Origin: Sphingobium cyanobacteriorum
Lineage (GTDB): Bacteria; Pseudomonadota; Alphaproteobacteria; Sphingomonadales; Sphingomonadaceae
Direction of reading: 5' to 3'
NCBI RefSeq assembly: GCF_030580935.1
Contig: NZ_JAUQOM010000003.1
Span: 186,001-250,000 of the forward strand
Length of the DNA: 64,000 nt
Shown here: positions 9,361 to 19,642 of the stretch, piece after piece
Position numbering within the stretch: position 1 is the stretch's first letter
Layout: the number at the start of each line of letters is the position of its first letter
Position numbers and translations under genes: made by a program
Notes under the pieces: generated by a model
What the model was told of the DNA's origin: nothing
What the model saw: the letters and a program-made list of their open reading frames with translations, nothing else
The model's database searches: none

Positions 9361-10980
9361 ATGGGCGCGCCGGTGGCGGCCGGCGCGTCGGTCGATCCGC
9401 GCGGGCCGCTGCACGCCTATGCGCGGGCGCGGCTGGCCGATGGCGACGGCGCGGCGGGGCTGGCGGTGGCGAGTTATCGCGAGGCGTTGACGCAAGACCC
9501 GGCGCGGATCGAGATCGCCCGCCGATCCTATGTCCAGGGGCTGGAGAGCGGGGACAAGGCGCTGGCGCTGCGGTCGGCGGCGCTGCTGGACCAGGCGGGC
9601 ATGTTGCCGCGCGACGGCACGCTGCTGCTGATCGGCGAGGCGCTGGGCCGCAAGGACTGGGCGGGGGCGAAGGCGCTGACCGACCGGATGGCGGGGGAAG
9701 GCAATTTCGCCTTCATCGCGCCGATCGTGCGAAGCTGGATCGCGATCGGCGAGGGCGGCTATGCCCCGCCGGTGATCGACACCAGGGATCGTTTCGCGTC
9801 GCTGGGCCTGCGCTACGCCGATGAACATGGCGCGTTGCAGGCGCTGGCGCGGCGCGACATGGCGGCGGCAGTGCCGGCGATCCGCAAGGCGCTGGGCGCG
9901 CGGGCCAGTGACGGCGCGGCGCTGCGGCTGGCCTTTGCCGGGCAGTTGGCGGCGCAGGGCGCGCGGGCCGAGGCGCTGATGCTGCTGCCCGTGGGGCAAG
10001 CGGGTTTCGTGCGGGCGCGCGCGGACATCGACAGGCGCAAGGGGCTGAAGGCGGCCGGCGCGGCGGTGACGCCGGCACAGGGCTTTGCGCGGCTGCTGTC
10101 GCGGCTGGCGGTCGATGTCGGGTCGGATACGGCCGGCGGCACGCTGGCGCTGCGGCTGGCGCGGATGGCGACCTTTGCCGATCCGGCCGGGGCGGAGGCG
10201 CATATCGTCGCGGCGCGTCTGCTGACCGCGCAGGGCCATGCGGCCGGCGGGGTCGAGGAAGCGGGCAGGGTGCCGGCGCAAAGCTGGTACGCGCCACTGG
10301 CGCAGGCGGAACGGATCGACGCGCTGGCGGGAGCGGGGAACAGCGAGGCGGCGCTGACGCTGGCGCGCGCGCAGGCCGCCGAACCGGGCGCGGAGCCGGA
10401 GCGGCAGGTGCGACTGGGCCGGTTGCTGGCCGAAACCGGCGACTTCATCGGCGCGGCAGCGGCATTCCGGGCGGCGCAGGCGGGCTATGCGCCCGACCAG
10501 ATGCCCTGGACGCTGCTGTTGTTCGAAGGCACGGCGCTGGATCAGGCCAGGCGCTGGGACGAGGCGCGCGTCGTGCTGGAACGGGCGGCGCGGATCGCGC
10601 CCAACGAGCCGCTGATCCTCAACTATCTGGGCTATGCGCAGATCGAGCGGCGGCAGAATGTGAAGGCGGCGCTGGAACTGATCAAGAAGGCGAATGCGCT
10701 GAAACCGCAGGATGCGGCCATCACCGATTCGCTTGGCTGGGCGCAATATGTGACCGGCGATGCGGCGGCGGCGGTGCCGGTGCTGGAGCAGGCGGCGGCA
10801 GGTGCGTCGTCCGACAGCACGATCAACGAGCATCTGGGCGATGCGCTGTGGAGTGTGGGACGCCGTTACGAAGCGCGCTATGCCTGGGCGGCGGCGTCCG
10901 TCTATGCGCAGGGTGCAGTCGCCGCGCGGCTGGCGGCCAAGAGCAAGGAAGGGTTGAAACCCGAATATGCAGCCCCCTGA
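9361..10980 (+). CDS. Exported TPR-repeat protein, start uncertain
   Basis: About 540 residues, rich in alanine and leucine, with tandem tetratricopeptide-like helices; the clearest repeats are at the C-terminus (IAPNEPLILNYLGYAQIERR, then the NALKPQDAAITDSLGWAQY unit). The role is probably protein-protein contact at the envelope; no enzymatic motif is seen. The only nearby ATG is at 9361, but codons just upstream in frame (KRLILLAL) look like the front half of a signal peptide. The annotated start therefore probably truncates the leader. The upstream ETF-QO stop lies 22 bases before it. The 3' end overlaps ispE by 14 bases. Confidence 0.75.
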   Translation: MGAPVAAGASVDPRGPLHAYARARLADGDGAAGLAVASYREALTQDPARIEIARRSYVQGLESGDKALALRSAALLDQAGMLPRDGTLLLIGEALGRKDWAGAKALTDRMAGEGNFAFIAPIVRSWIAIGEGGYAPPVIDTRDRFASLGLRYADEHGALQALARRDMAAAVPAIRKALGARASDGAALRLAFAGQLAAQGARAEALMLLPVGQAGFVRARADIDRRKGLKAAGAAVTPAQGFARLLSRLAVDVGSDTAGGTLALRLARMATFADPAGAEAHIVAARLLTAQGHAAGGVEEAGRVPAQSWYAPLAQAERIDALAGAGNSEAALTLARAQAAEPGAEPERQVRLGRLLAETGDFIGAAAAFRAAQAGYAPDQMPWTLLLFEGTALDQARRWDEARVVLERAARIAPNEPLILNYLGYAQIERRQNVKAALELIKKANALKPQDAAITDSLGWAQYVTGDAAAAVPVLEQAAAGASSDSTINEHLGDALWSVGRRYEARYAWAAASVYAQGAVAARLAAKSKEGLKPEYAAP

Positions 10981-11848
10981 ACCGGCGGCCGAAGCCGACA
11001 GGCTGGTCGAGATCGGCTATGCCAAGGTCAATGTCGCGCTGCATGTGCGGGCGCGGCGTGCGGATGGCTATCATGCGCTGGAAAGCCTGTTCGTGTTCGC
11101 CGACGATGGCGACCGGCTGGAGGCGCAGGCGAGCGACGATGGCGCGATCGACCTGGTGATCGACGGGCCGTTCGGCGCGGGGCTGGAGGCCGGGCCGGGC
11201 AATCTGGTCGTGCGGGCGGCGCGGACGCTGCAATGCTATCTGGGCGAACAGCGGGGCGCGGCGATCCGGCTGACCAAGGCCCTGCCGGTCGCGTCGGGCA
11301 TAGGCGGCGGGTCGGCGGATGCGGCGGCGACGCTGCGGCTGTTGGCGCGGGTGTGGGATGTGCGGATCGACGCGGCGGAACTGGCAGGGCTGGCGCTGGA
11401 CCTGGGATCGGACGTGCCGGCCTGCGTCGCGAGCGTGACCCAGTTGGTGACGGGGCGCGGCGAGCAACTGGTGCGGCATGCGGTTGCGGGGCTGGCGGGG
11501 ATGCCGATGCTGCTGGTCAATCCGGGCGTCGGCGTGTCGACCGCCAGCGTCTTTGCGGGATGGGACCGGCAGGACCGGGGCGCGCTGGATGCCGGGAGCC
11601 TGGACGCCTTGGTCGCGGCGGGGCGGAACGACCTGGAGCCGCCGGCGATGGCGGTCGCCCCGGTGATCGCGGCGGTGCTGGCGGCGTTGGGCGCGGCACC
11701 GGGGGTGCGGCTGGCGCGCATGTCGGGATCGGGCGCGACATGTTTCGCCTTGTTCGACGAGGATGCGGCGATGGCGCGCGCGGCCGATGCGATCCGATGG
11801 GCGCAGCCGGGCTGGTGGGTGATGGAAACGAGGATCAGGAACGGATGA
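10967..11848 (+). CDS. ispE: 4-diphosphocytidyl-2-C-methyl-D-erythritol kinase
   Basis: GHMP kinase that phosphorylates CDP-methylerythritol in the non-mevalonate isoprenoid pathway. It has 293 residues, the family's usual size. IGYAKVNVALHV near the N-terminus carries the substrate-binding region, LPVASGIGGGSADAAA is the GHMP ATP loop, and MSGSGATCFALF is the C-terminal glycine motif. The ATG lies inside the end of the TPR gene and the stop forms an ATGA overlap with the next gene, so the gene is embedded in the operon. Confidence 0.95.
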   Translation: MQPPEPAAEADRLVEIGYAKVNVALHVRARRADGYHALESLFVFADDGDRLEAQASDDGAIDLVIDGPFGAGLEAGPGNLVVRAARTLQCYLGEQRGAAIRLTKALPVASGIGGGSADAAATLRLLARVWDVRIDAAELAGLALDLGSDVPACVASVTQLVTGRGEQLVRHAVAGLAGMPMLLVNPGVGVSTASVFAGWDRQDRGALDAGSLDALVAAGRNDLEPPAMAVAPVIAAVLAALGAAPGVRLARMSGSGATCFALFDEDAAMARAADAIRWAQPGWWVMETRIRNG

Positions 11849-12561
11849 GCGAGGCTTTCACCCGGATCGACGGCGGCGCGCTCGACCTGCTGATCGTGGG
11901 CGATCATGCGTCGGCGCATGTGCCCGGCGATATCGACCTGGGCATCGATGCGGCGCTGCTGAAAGAGCATGTGGCCATCGATATCGGCGTGGCGGAGGTG
12001 AGCGCGCTGCTGGCCGCGCAGCTCCAGTGCACCGCGATATTGGGCGGGGTGTCGCGGCTGGTGATCGACCTGAACCGCGAGGAGGATGCGCCTGGCCTGC
12101 TGCCGGTGATGAGCGACGGCCATGCCATTCCGGGCAATCGCGACGCGGACCTGGCGGACCGGATGCGGCGTTTTCACCACCCCTATCATCATGCGGTGGC
12201 GGCGCTGATCGACGGCATGACGGCTCCCTTCATCCTGTCGGTCCACAGTTTCACGCCGCGCCTTGCCAGCGATCCGGGGCAGGCGCGGCCGTGGGACATC
12301 GGCATCCTCTACAATCAGGATGATCGTGCGGCGCGGATCGCTATTCCCCTGCTGGAAGCGGCGGGGCTGAAGGTCGGCGACCAGTTGCCCTATTCGGGGC
12401 AGTTGCTCAACGCGACGATGAACCGCCATGCGGAGGCCAATGGCATTCCCTATCTGGGGGTCGAGATGCGGCAGGATCTGGTGGGGGATGCCGTGGGGCA
12501 GAGGCGCTTTGCCGACATTATCGGGCCGGTCGCGCTGGCATGCCGGAGTCGATTGGCATGA
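11845..12561 (+). CDS. N-formylglutamate amidohydrolase family protein
   Basis: 238 residues in the FGase family, which hydrolyses N-formylglutamate (last step of one histidine degradation route) or related N-formyl compounds. Visible family elements are LLIVGDHASAHVP near the N-terminus, LVIDLNREED, FHHPYHHAV with several histidines, SVHSFTP and GVEMRQDLV. The ATG forms an ATGA overlap with the ispE stop, and the stop forms another ATGA overlap with the next gene. No other hut genes are nearby, so the true substrate is open. Confidence 0.85.
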   Translation: MSEAFTRIDGGALDLLIVGDHASAHVPGDIDLGIDAALLKEHVAIDIGVAEVSALLAAQLQCTAILGGVSRLVIDLNREEDAPGLLPVMSDGHAIPGNRDADLADRMRRFHHPYHHAVAALIDGMTAPFILSVHSFTPRLASDPGQARPWDIGILYNQDDRAARIAIPLLEAAGLKVGDQLPYSGQLLNATMNRHAEANGIPYLGVEMRQDLVGDAVGQRRFADIIGPVALACRSRLA

Positions 12562-12926
12562 GGATGGCTGTTCTTGTCGCGGCGCTTGCGCTGGCCGGGT
12601 GCGATGGAGACGCGCCCAGGGCGGGCAATGACGCCACCACGACGCCGGCGCCCGCGCCGCCGGTCGATGATGGCAAGGCCGATTGCATCACCGGCGATGC
12701 GACCGATTGGGCGCATGATTGCCTGATCGAGCGGGCGGGCGACAGGCTGACCATCCGGCACCCCGATGGCGGATTCCGGCGCTTTCGCGTGCTGGCCGAC
12801 GGGCGCGGGCTGGAGGCGGCGGACGGGGCCGAGCCGGCGAGGCTCAGGATCGTGGGCGATCGGCAGATCGAGGTGGCGGCCGGCGACGACCGCTATCGCT
12901 TGCCCGCCCAGATTGCGGGCCAGTGA
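12558..12926 (+). CDS. Small predicted lipoprotein of unknown function
   Basis: 122 residues. The start MRMAVLVAALALAGC gives a short signal peptide with a lipobox (LAGC), so lipidation at the cysteine is likely. A Pro/Ala/Thr-rich linker follows (NDATTTPAPAPP), then a small beta-rich domain with a paired-cysteine segment (KADCITGDATDWAHDC). The ATG overlaps the preceding stop as ATGA and the stop overlaps the next gene as GTGA. I do not recognise the family. Confidence 0.8.
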   Translation: MRMAVLVAALALAGCDGDAPRAGNDATTTPAPAPPVDDGKADCITGDATDWAHDCLIERAGDRLTIRHPDGGFRRFRVLADGRGLEAADGAEPARLRIVGDRQIEVAAGDDRYRLPAQIAGQ

Positions 12927-14302
12927 CGGGCGGGCCAATAGTGGGCGGGCCAGTGCTGACCGCAGCGCAGATGCGCGCGGCGGAACAGGCGGCTTTCGAC
13001 GCGGGCGTGGATGATTATGGGTTGATGGAGACGGCCGGCGCGGCGGCGGCGGCGATCATCTGGCGCGCGGGGCACCGGCGCGACACGCTGATCCTGTGCG
13101 GGCCGGGCAATAATGGGGGCGATGGCTATGTGATCGCGCGGATTTTGCGCGACCATGGCGTGCCGGTGCGGGTGGCGGCGCTGGGCGAGAGCCGCACGCC
13201 GTCGGGCCAGCGCGCGCGGGCGGCCTGGGCCGGGCCGGTCGAGGATATGATGACCGCCGCGCCCGCGACGCAACTGGTCGATGCCTTATTCGGGACCGGG
13301 CTGGCGCGGGGGCTGGACGAAGGGGTGGCGGCGCGGCTTTGCGCGCTGGCCGGGGCGGCGGTGCTGACCCATGCGGTGGACCTGCCGAGCGGGGTGGAGA
13401 CGGACAGCGGGGCGATCCTGTCCGCCGTGCCGCAATTTGGCACCTGCATCGCCTTGGGCGCCTACAAGCCCGCGCATCTGCTGCATCCGGCGGCGGGAGT
13501 CGTGGCGCGGCTGATGCTGGCCGACATCGGCATCGCAACGCCCGGCACGGTGCGGCGGCTGGCGGCGCCGAAGCTGGCAGCGCCGGACGCGGGCGCGCAT
13601 AAATATAGCCGGGGGCTGGTGGCGGTGGTCGGCGGGGCGATGCCCGGCGCGGCGGCGCTGGCGGCGGGCGCGGCGGCGCATGCGGGCGCTGGCATGGTGC
13701 GGTTGCACGCGGCGGCCGGGCAGGCGATCCCGCATGCGATCGTGAGCCAAGCGGCGGATGATCTGACCGATCCGCGCATCCGGGCGCTGCTGGTCGGGCC
13801 GGGGCTGGGGCGCGACGCGCAAGCGGCGCAGCGGCTGGCGCGCGCGCTGGCGGCGGGGCATCCGACGGTGCTGGATGCCGATGCGCTGATGCTGCTGGCG
13901 GGTGCGATCGAACGCATTCCGGCGGGCGCGATCCTGACGCCGCATGAGGGCGAGTTCCAGCGTCTGTTCGGTGATCTGCCGGGCAGCAAGATCGACCGGG
14001 CGCTGGCGGCGGCGCGCAAATCGGGTGCGGTTGTCGTCTATAAGGGCGCGGACAGCGTGATCGCCGCGCCGGACGGGCGGGCGGCGGTGGCGCGCGGTGC
14101 GTCGCCCTGGCTGTCGACCGCGGGGACCGGCGATGTGCTGGCCGGGCTTTGCGCCGGGCGGCTGGCGGTGACGGGCGATCCGTTCCGCGCGGCGGGCGAG
14201 GCGGTGTGGCTGCATGGGGAGGCGGCGCGGCGGGCCGGGGCGGCCTTTGTCGCGGATGATTTGCTTGGCGCGCTGCCAGCGGCTATCGCCGCGCGATTGT
14301 GA
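12923..14302 (+). CDS. nnr: Bifunctional NAD(P)H-hydrate epimerase/dehydratase
   Basis: Metabolite-repair enzyme that converts damaged NAD(P)HX back to NAD(P)H. It has 459 residues in two fused domains. The N-terminal YjeF_N epimerase shows LCGPGNNGGDGYVIAR and DALFGTGLARG. The C-terminal ribokinase-like ADP/ATP-dependent dehydratase shows HKYSRGLVAVVGG, LTPHEGEFQRLFG and STAGTGDVLAGLCAG with its catalytic Asp. The start is taken as the GTG at 12923, which makes a GTGA overlap with the lipoprotein stop; a second in-frame GTG is at 12941. The gene ends in another GTGA overlap. Confidence 0.93.
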   Translation: MTGGPIVGGPVLTAAQMRAAEQAAFDAGVDDYGLMETAGAAAAAIIWRAGHRRDTLILCGPGNNGGDGYVIARILRDHGVPVRVAALGESRTPSGQRARAAWAGPVEDMMTAAPATQLVDALFGTGLARGLDEGVAARLCALAGAAVLTHAVDLPSGVETDSGAILSAVPQFGTCIALGAYKPAHLLHPAAGVVARLMLADIGIATPGTVRRLAAPKLAAPDAGAHKYSRGLVAVVGGAMPGAAALAAGAAAHAGAGMVRLHAAAGQAIPHAIVSQAADDLTDPRIRALLVGPGLGRDAQAAQRLARALAAGHPTVLDADALMLLAGAIERIPAGAILTPHEGEFQRLFGDLPGSKIDRALAAARKSGAVVVYKGADSVIAAPDGRAAVARGASPWLSTAGTGDVLAGLCAGRLAVTGDPFRAAGEAVWLHGEAARRAGAAFVADDLLGALPAAIAARL

Positions 14303-15504
14303 CCGATAGCGATACGAACATCATCCTCCGCGTCGCCGCCAGGGGCGACGGGATCACGGCCGATGGCCGCCATGTCCCGCTGACCGCGCCGGGCGACCGG
14401 ATCGGGCCGGACGGCGCGGTCATCCCCGGCCCGCATCATGCCGTGCCCCCCTGCGTCCATTTTCCGGCCTGTGGCGGGTGCCAGCTCCAGCATCTGGACG
14501 AAGCGAGCTATGCCGATTTCGTGACGGCGCGGGTGACGGGTGCGCTGGCGGGACAGGGGGTGACGCCGGGGGCGGTGATGCCGTCCCATATCTCGCCGCC
14601 GATGACGCGGCGGCGCGCGTCGCTGCGTGCGGCGCGGGCGGGCAGGCGCGTGACGATCGGGTTCGCAGAGGAAGGCAGCCACACGCTGATCGACCTTCAG
14701 ATGTGCGCGGTGCTCGATCCCCGGCTGTTTGCGCTGGTCGCGCCGCTCCGCGATCTGCTGGCGCTGATCCTGCCGGACAGGCGGGCGGCGCATGTGCGCA
14801 TGTCGCTGATCGACCAGGGCGTCGACCTGCTGCTGGAGGGGGTGAAGGTCGAGGGCCTTGCGGCGGACGAGGGGCTGGGCGATTTCGCGCGCGCCCACGG
14901 GCTGGCGCGGCTGACCATCGATGAAGGGGACGGGCCGCAGACGCGCTGGGAGCCGGAAGCGGCGACGGTCAGTTTTGGCGGGGTGCCGGTCGGTTTTCCG
15001 CCCTTTTCCTTCCTGCAGGCGACGCCCGATGGCGAGGCGGCGCTGGTGGGTGCGGTGCGCGATGCGTTGCCGGACACGGGCGCCATCGCCGATCTGTTCT
15101 GCGGGCTGGGCACCTTTGCCCTGGCGTTGGGCGACCGGCGGCCGGTCTATGCGGCGGAGGGGGCGCGGGAGGTGATCCTGTCGCTCAAGCGTGGCGCGGC
15201 CCTGGCGCAGCGGCGGCTGGCGGCGGACCATCGCGACCTGTTCCGGCGCCCGCTGACGCCGGAGGAGCTGAACCGCTTTGCCGCCGTGGTGCTGGACCCG
15301 CCGCGCGCGGGCGCGCGCGAGCAGGTGGGGCAACTGGCGGCGTCGCAGGTGCCGCTGATCGCCTATGTCTCCTGCAATCCCGCCAGTTTCGCGCGCGACG
15401 CCGCGCATCTGACGGCGGCGGGCTATATGCTGGAGAGCGTGAGGCCGGTGGGCCAGTTCCGCTGGACCACCCATGTCGAACTGGTCGGCATATTCCGGCG
15501 ATGA
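14299..15504 (+). CDS. TrmA/RlmD-family class I SAM-dependent RNA methyltransferase
   Basis: 401 residues, resembling uracil-C5 methyltransferases of rRNA or tRNA. Near residues 50-65 it has an Fe-S-type cysteine set, CVHFPACGGCQLQHL. The SAM-binding GLGTFALALG motif and the catalytic VLDPPRAGA and AYVSCNP (catalytic Cys) motifs follow. It lacks an obvious N-terminal TRAM domain beyond a short beta stretch. The GTG start overlaps the Nnr stop (GTGA). It is the last gene of the forward operon and converges on a lipoprotein gene. RNA target (1939, 747 or tRNA U54) cannot be told by eye. Confidence 0.88.
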   Translation: MTDSDTNIILRVAARGDGITADGRHVPLTAPGDRIGPDGAVIPGPHHAVPPCVHFPACGGCQLQHLDEASYADFVTARVTGALAGQGVTPGAVMPSHISPPMTRRRASLRAARAGRRVTIGFAEEGSHTLIDLQMCAVLDPRLFALVAPLRDLLALILPDRRAAHVRMSLIDQGVDLLLEGVKVEGLAADEGLGDFARAHGLARLTIDEGDGPQTRWEPEAATVSFGGVPVGFPPFSFLQATPDGEAALVGAVRDALPDTGAIADLFCGLGTFALALGDRRPVYAAEGAREVILSLKRGAALAQRRLAADHRDLFRRPLTPEELNRFAAVVLDPPRAGAREQVGQLAASQVPLIAYVSCNPASFARDAAHLTAAGYMLESVRPVGQFRWTTHVELVGIFRR

Positions 15505-15584
15505 AGGGGACGGCTTTGATGACCGCAACGTCAAATCGTGACCGGCAAATATGGGTCGCGATCAGCCTGTTCGCCCCGTAAATC

Positions 15585-16097
15585 TCACGGTTGCGGCAAT
15601 CGCGCCTTCATCGCGTCGATGCGGTCATTCTGCTGGTCGACCAGCGCCAGCGCGGCGCTGCGGGCGGCGGCGATGTCGTCCAGGCCGCCGGCGGCCTTGC
15701 CATCGGCGATGGCGTTGCTGCGCGTGACATAGAGGGTGTCGAGGCTGGCCAGCGCCGATACGCTGTCGTTGCGCGCGGCTTCCAGCGCGCTGATCGCAAC
15801 CTGCGCCGCGACCCAGGCGTCGCTCGACACCGATGTGCCCGATGCGGCCCGTACCGCCTTGTCCGCTCTGGCGAGCGCGGCGTCGAAGCCGGCCGCGCCC
15901 TTGTCCGCCTGCGCGACATGGCGGCTGATTTCGGCCGACAGGGCGCTGTCGGCCGGCGCGGGTGCGGGCGGCGGCGCGACCTCCGCCAGCGGGGCGCTTT
16001 CGATCGGGCGCTTGGCGAGCGAGGGATAGCTTTGCGGCGCGCCGGCGCAGCCGGACAGCAACAGGGCCAGGGCGGTGAGGAGGCGGCGCGGTGTCAT
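15585..16097 (-). CDS. Predicted lipoprotein with helical C-terminal part
   Basis: 170 residues. MTPRRLLTALALLLSGC is a signal peptide with a lipobox; a proline/alanine-rich linker (APPPAPAPADS) follows, then a mainly alpha-helical region with many Ala, Asp and Lys residues, possibly coiled-coil (DQQNDRIDAMKARL at the end). I do not recognise the family. It lies downstream of eda on the same strand with a gap of about 38 bases, so it may be read from the zwf-edd-glk-eda transcript. Confidence 0.7.
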   Translation of the reverse strand: MTPRRLLTALALLLSGCAGAPQSYPSLAKRPIESAPLAEVAPPPAPAPADSALSAEISRHVAQADKGAAGFDAALARADKAVRAASGTSVSSDAWVAAQVAISALEAARNDSVSALASLDTLYVTRSNAIADGKAAGGLDDIAAARSAALALVDQQNDRIDAMKARLPQP

Positions 16098-16135
16098 GCC
16101 CCTGCATCTAGGTCGGCCGGGCGCCGGGCGCAACC

Positions 16136-16756
16136 TCATCGCGGCAGCGCGGCGGCTTCGCGCGCCAGCGCCTCTATCCTGGCCGCGTCCACCGGCCCCT
16201 TGGGCACGACCCAACTGCCGCCGACGCATGTGACGAAAGGCTGGGCCAGCCATTCGGGCGCGCTGTGCGCGGTGATGCCGCCGGTCGGGCAGAAGCGCGC
16301 CGTGTGCAGCGGCGCGGCGAGCGCCTTCAGGGCGGGCAGGCCGCCCGATGTTTCGGCGGGGAAGAATTTGAAGTGGGTGAGGCCCATGTCCATGCCGCGC
16401 ATGATGTCGCCCGCCGTGGCGGTGCCGGGCAGGAAGGGGATTTTCGCCGCGATCGCCGCCTTGCCCAGCGGCTTGGTGAGGCCGGGGCTGACGATGAAGC
16501 GCGCCCCCGCCTCCATCGCCGCGTCGAGCTGGGCCGGGTTCAGCACCGTGCCCGCGCCGACCACGGCACCCTCGACCTGGCTCATTTCGCGGATCACGTC
16601 CAGCGCGGCGGGGGTACGCAGCGTCACCTCCAGCGCGGGCAGGCCGCCCGCGACCAGGGCGCGCGCAATCGGCAGCGTATCCTCGACCCGGTCGACCACC
16701 AGCACCGGGATCACCGGGGCCAGGGCCATCACCTGTTCGACGGTCAGCTTGCTCAT
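16136..16756 (-). CDS. eda: 2-dehydro-3-deoxyphosphogluconate (KDPG) aldolase
   Basis: Splits KDPG into pyruvate and glyceraldehyde 3-phosphate, the last step of the Entner-Doudoroff pathway. It has 206 residues. EVTLRTP holds the catalytic glutamate and THFKFFPAE the Schiff-base lysine; GAGTVLNPAQ and GGITAHSAPEW bind phosphate. The ATG at 16756 begins one base after the glk stop, so the two are coupled. Last enzyme gene of the operon. Confidence 0.95.
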   Translation of the reverse strand: MSKLTVEQVMALAPVIPVLVVDRVEDTLPIARALVAGGLPALEVTLRTPAALDVIREMSQVEGAVVGAGTVLNPAQLDAAMEAGARFIVSPGLTKPLGKAAIAAKIPFLPGTATAGDIMRGMDMGLTHFKFFPAETSGGLPALKALAAPLHTARFCPTGGITAHSAPEWLAQPFVTCVGGSWVVPKGPVDAARIEALAREAAALPR

Positions 16757-16757
16757 C

Positions 16758-17726
16758 TTATTTCTCCCGGAAGGCGGCGGCGGCCCCGAACAGGCCGATT
16801 TCATCGTGGATGGCCATGCGGATCGGCACGGTCGCCATCAGGCTTTCGAACCGGCCCTTGGCCGTAAAGCGGGTGTGGAACCCGCTGTGTGGCAGAAAGT
16901 CGCGCATCCGCTGGGTCAGGCCACCGGCCAGCACCACGGCATGCGGGCCATGGGCCAGCGCCAGGTCACCCGCGACCGACCCGTAGCACAGGCAGAAGCG
17001 CTCCAGCGCGGCGCGGGCGAAGGGATCGCTGCCCTCCAGCGCCGCCTGCCACAATTCGGGGTCCTCCATCAGCATGACGCGATCATGGCCGATGGTGCCC
17101 AGCGCCTTGTAGATATAGTTGAGGCCCGGCCCGGAGACGATCCGTTCGGTCGACACGCGCAGGAACTTGTCGCGCAGGTAGGAGAGGATCTTTTCCTCGA
17201 TCTGGTCGAGCGGGGCGAAGTCGAGATGGCCGCCTTCGGTTGCGATGACATGGGGATGGCCATCATCATAGGCGATCATCGCGACGCCAAGGCCCGTGCC
17301 GGGGCCAAGGATGGTGACGCCGCCGTCGCGCGGGAAGGGGCGATCCTCGCCGAACAGCAGCGGGAGGTTTTCGTCCGGCAGGCGCGACACGGCATGGGCG
17401 ACCGCTTCGAAATCATTGACCAGCCGCACGGTGTCGACGCCGATATCATCGGCCAGCGTGTCGGCACGGATCACCCAATTGCTGTTGGTCAGCTTGATGA
17501 CGTCCCGCCCGATCGCGGTGGCGAAGGCGATCGAGGCGGCCCTGGGCAAGGGGCCGGCGGCCCTTTCATCCTCGGCAAAGGCGGCCCAGCATGCCTGGAG
17601 GCTGGGATAGTCGGCGACCTTGTATTTGCGTACGGTGCGCAGTGTCGGCACCCCCTTCGCGTCGAGCGACGCGCGGGCGAAACGGGCGTTGGTTCCGCCG
17701 ATGTCGGCGGCGATAATGTCGGTCAT
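16758..17726 (-). CDS. glk: Glucokinase
   Basis: Phosphorylates glucose with ATP to feed the Entner-Doudoroff route. About 322 residues from MTDIIAADIGGTN; an ATG 18 bases upstream is also in frame. The phosphate-binding ADIGGTNARFA, LGPGTGLGVAMI and the VLAGGLTQRM region match the proteobacterial Glk family. It lies between edd and eda. A REP-type palindrome fills the gap to edd. Confidence 0.94.
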   Translation of the reverse strand: MTDIIAADIGGTNARFARASLDAKGVPTLRTVRKYKVADYPSLQACWAAFAEDERAAGPLPRAASIAFATAIGRDVIKLTNSNWVIRADTLADDIGVDTVRLVNDFEAVAHAVSRLPDENLPLLFGEDRPFPRDGGVTILGPGTGLGVAMIAYDDGHPHVIATEGGHLDFAPLDQIEEKILSYLRDKFLRVSTERIVSGPGLNYIYKALGTIGHDRVMLMEDPELWQAALEGSDPFARAALERFCLCYGSVAGDLALAHGPHAVVLAGGLTQRMRDFLPHSGFHTRFTAKGRFESLMATVPIRMAIHDEIGLFGAAAAFREK

Positions 17727-17744
17727 AGATACTTCCAGTTTCAT

Positions 17745-17806
17745 GTTCCTGCGAAGGCAGGAACCCAGTCCCGCGCTTCGAACTGGGCTCCTGCCTGCGC
17801 AGGAGC
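17745..17806. repeat. REP-type palindromic element between edd and glk
   Basis: Cloverleaf-like arrangement: GTTCCTGC/GCAGGAAC hairpin (17745-17764), an enclosing CCCAGT/ACTGGG pair (17764-17769 and 1782-87 of the same kilobase), and GCTCCTGC/GCAGGAGC hairpin (17787-17806). The same architecture recurs at 49139-49219 with different stem bases. It could attenuate transcription or protect mRNA ends inside the operon. Confidence 0.75.
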
Positions 17807-17815
17807 GCGGCTCAC

Positions 17816-19634
<1,819 letters not shown>

Positions 19635-19642
<8 letters not shown>

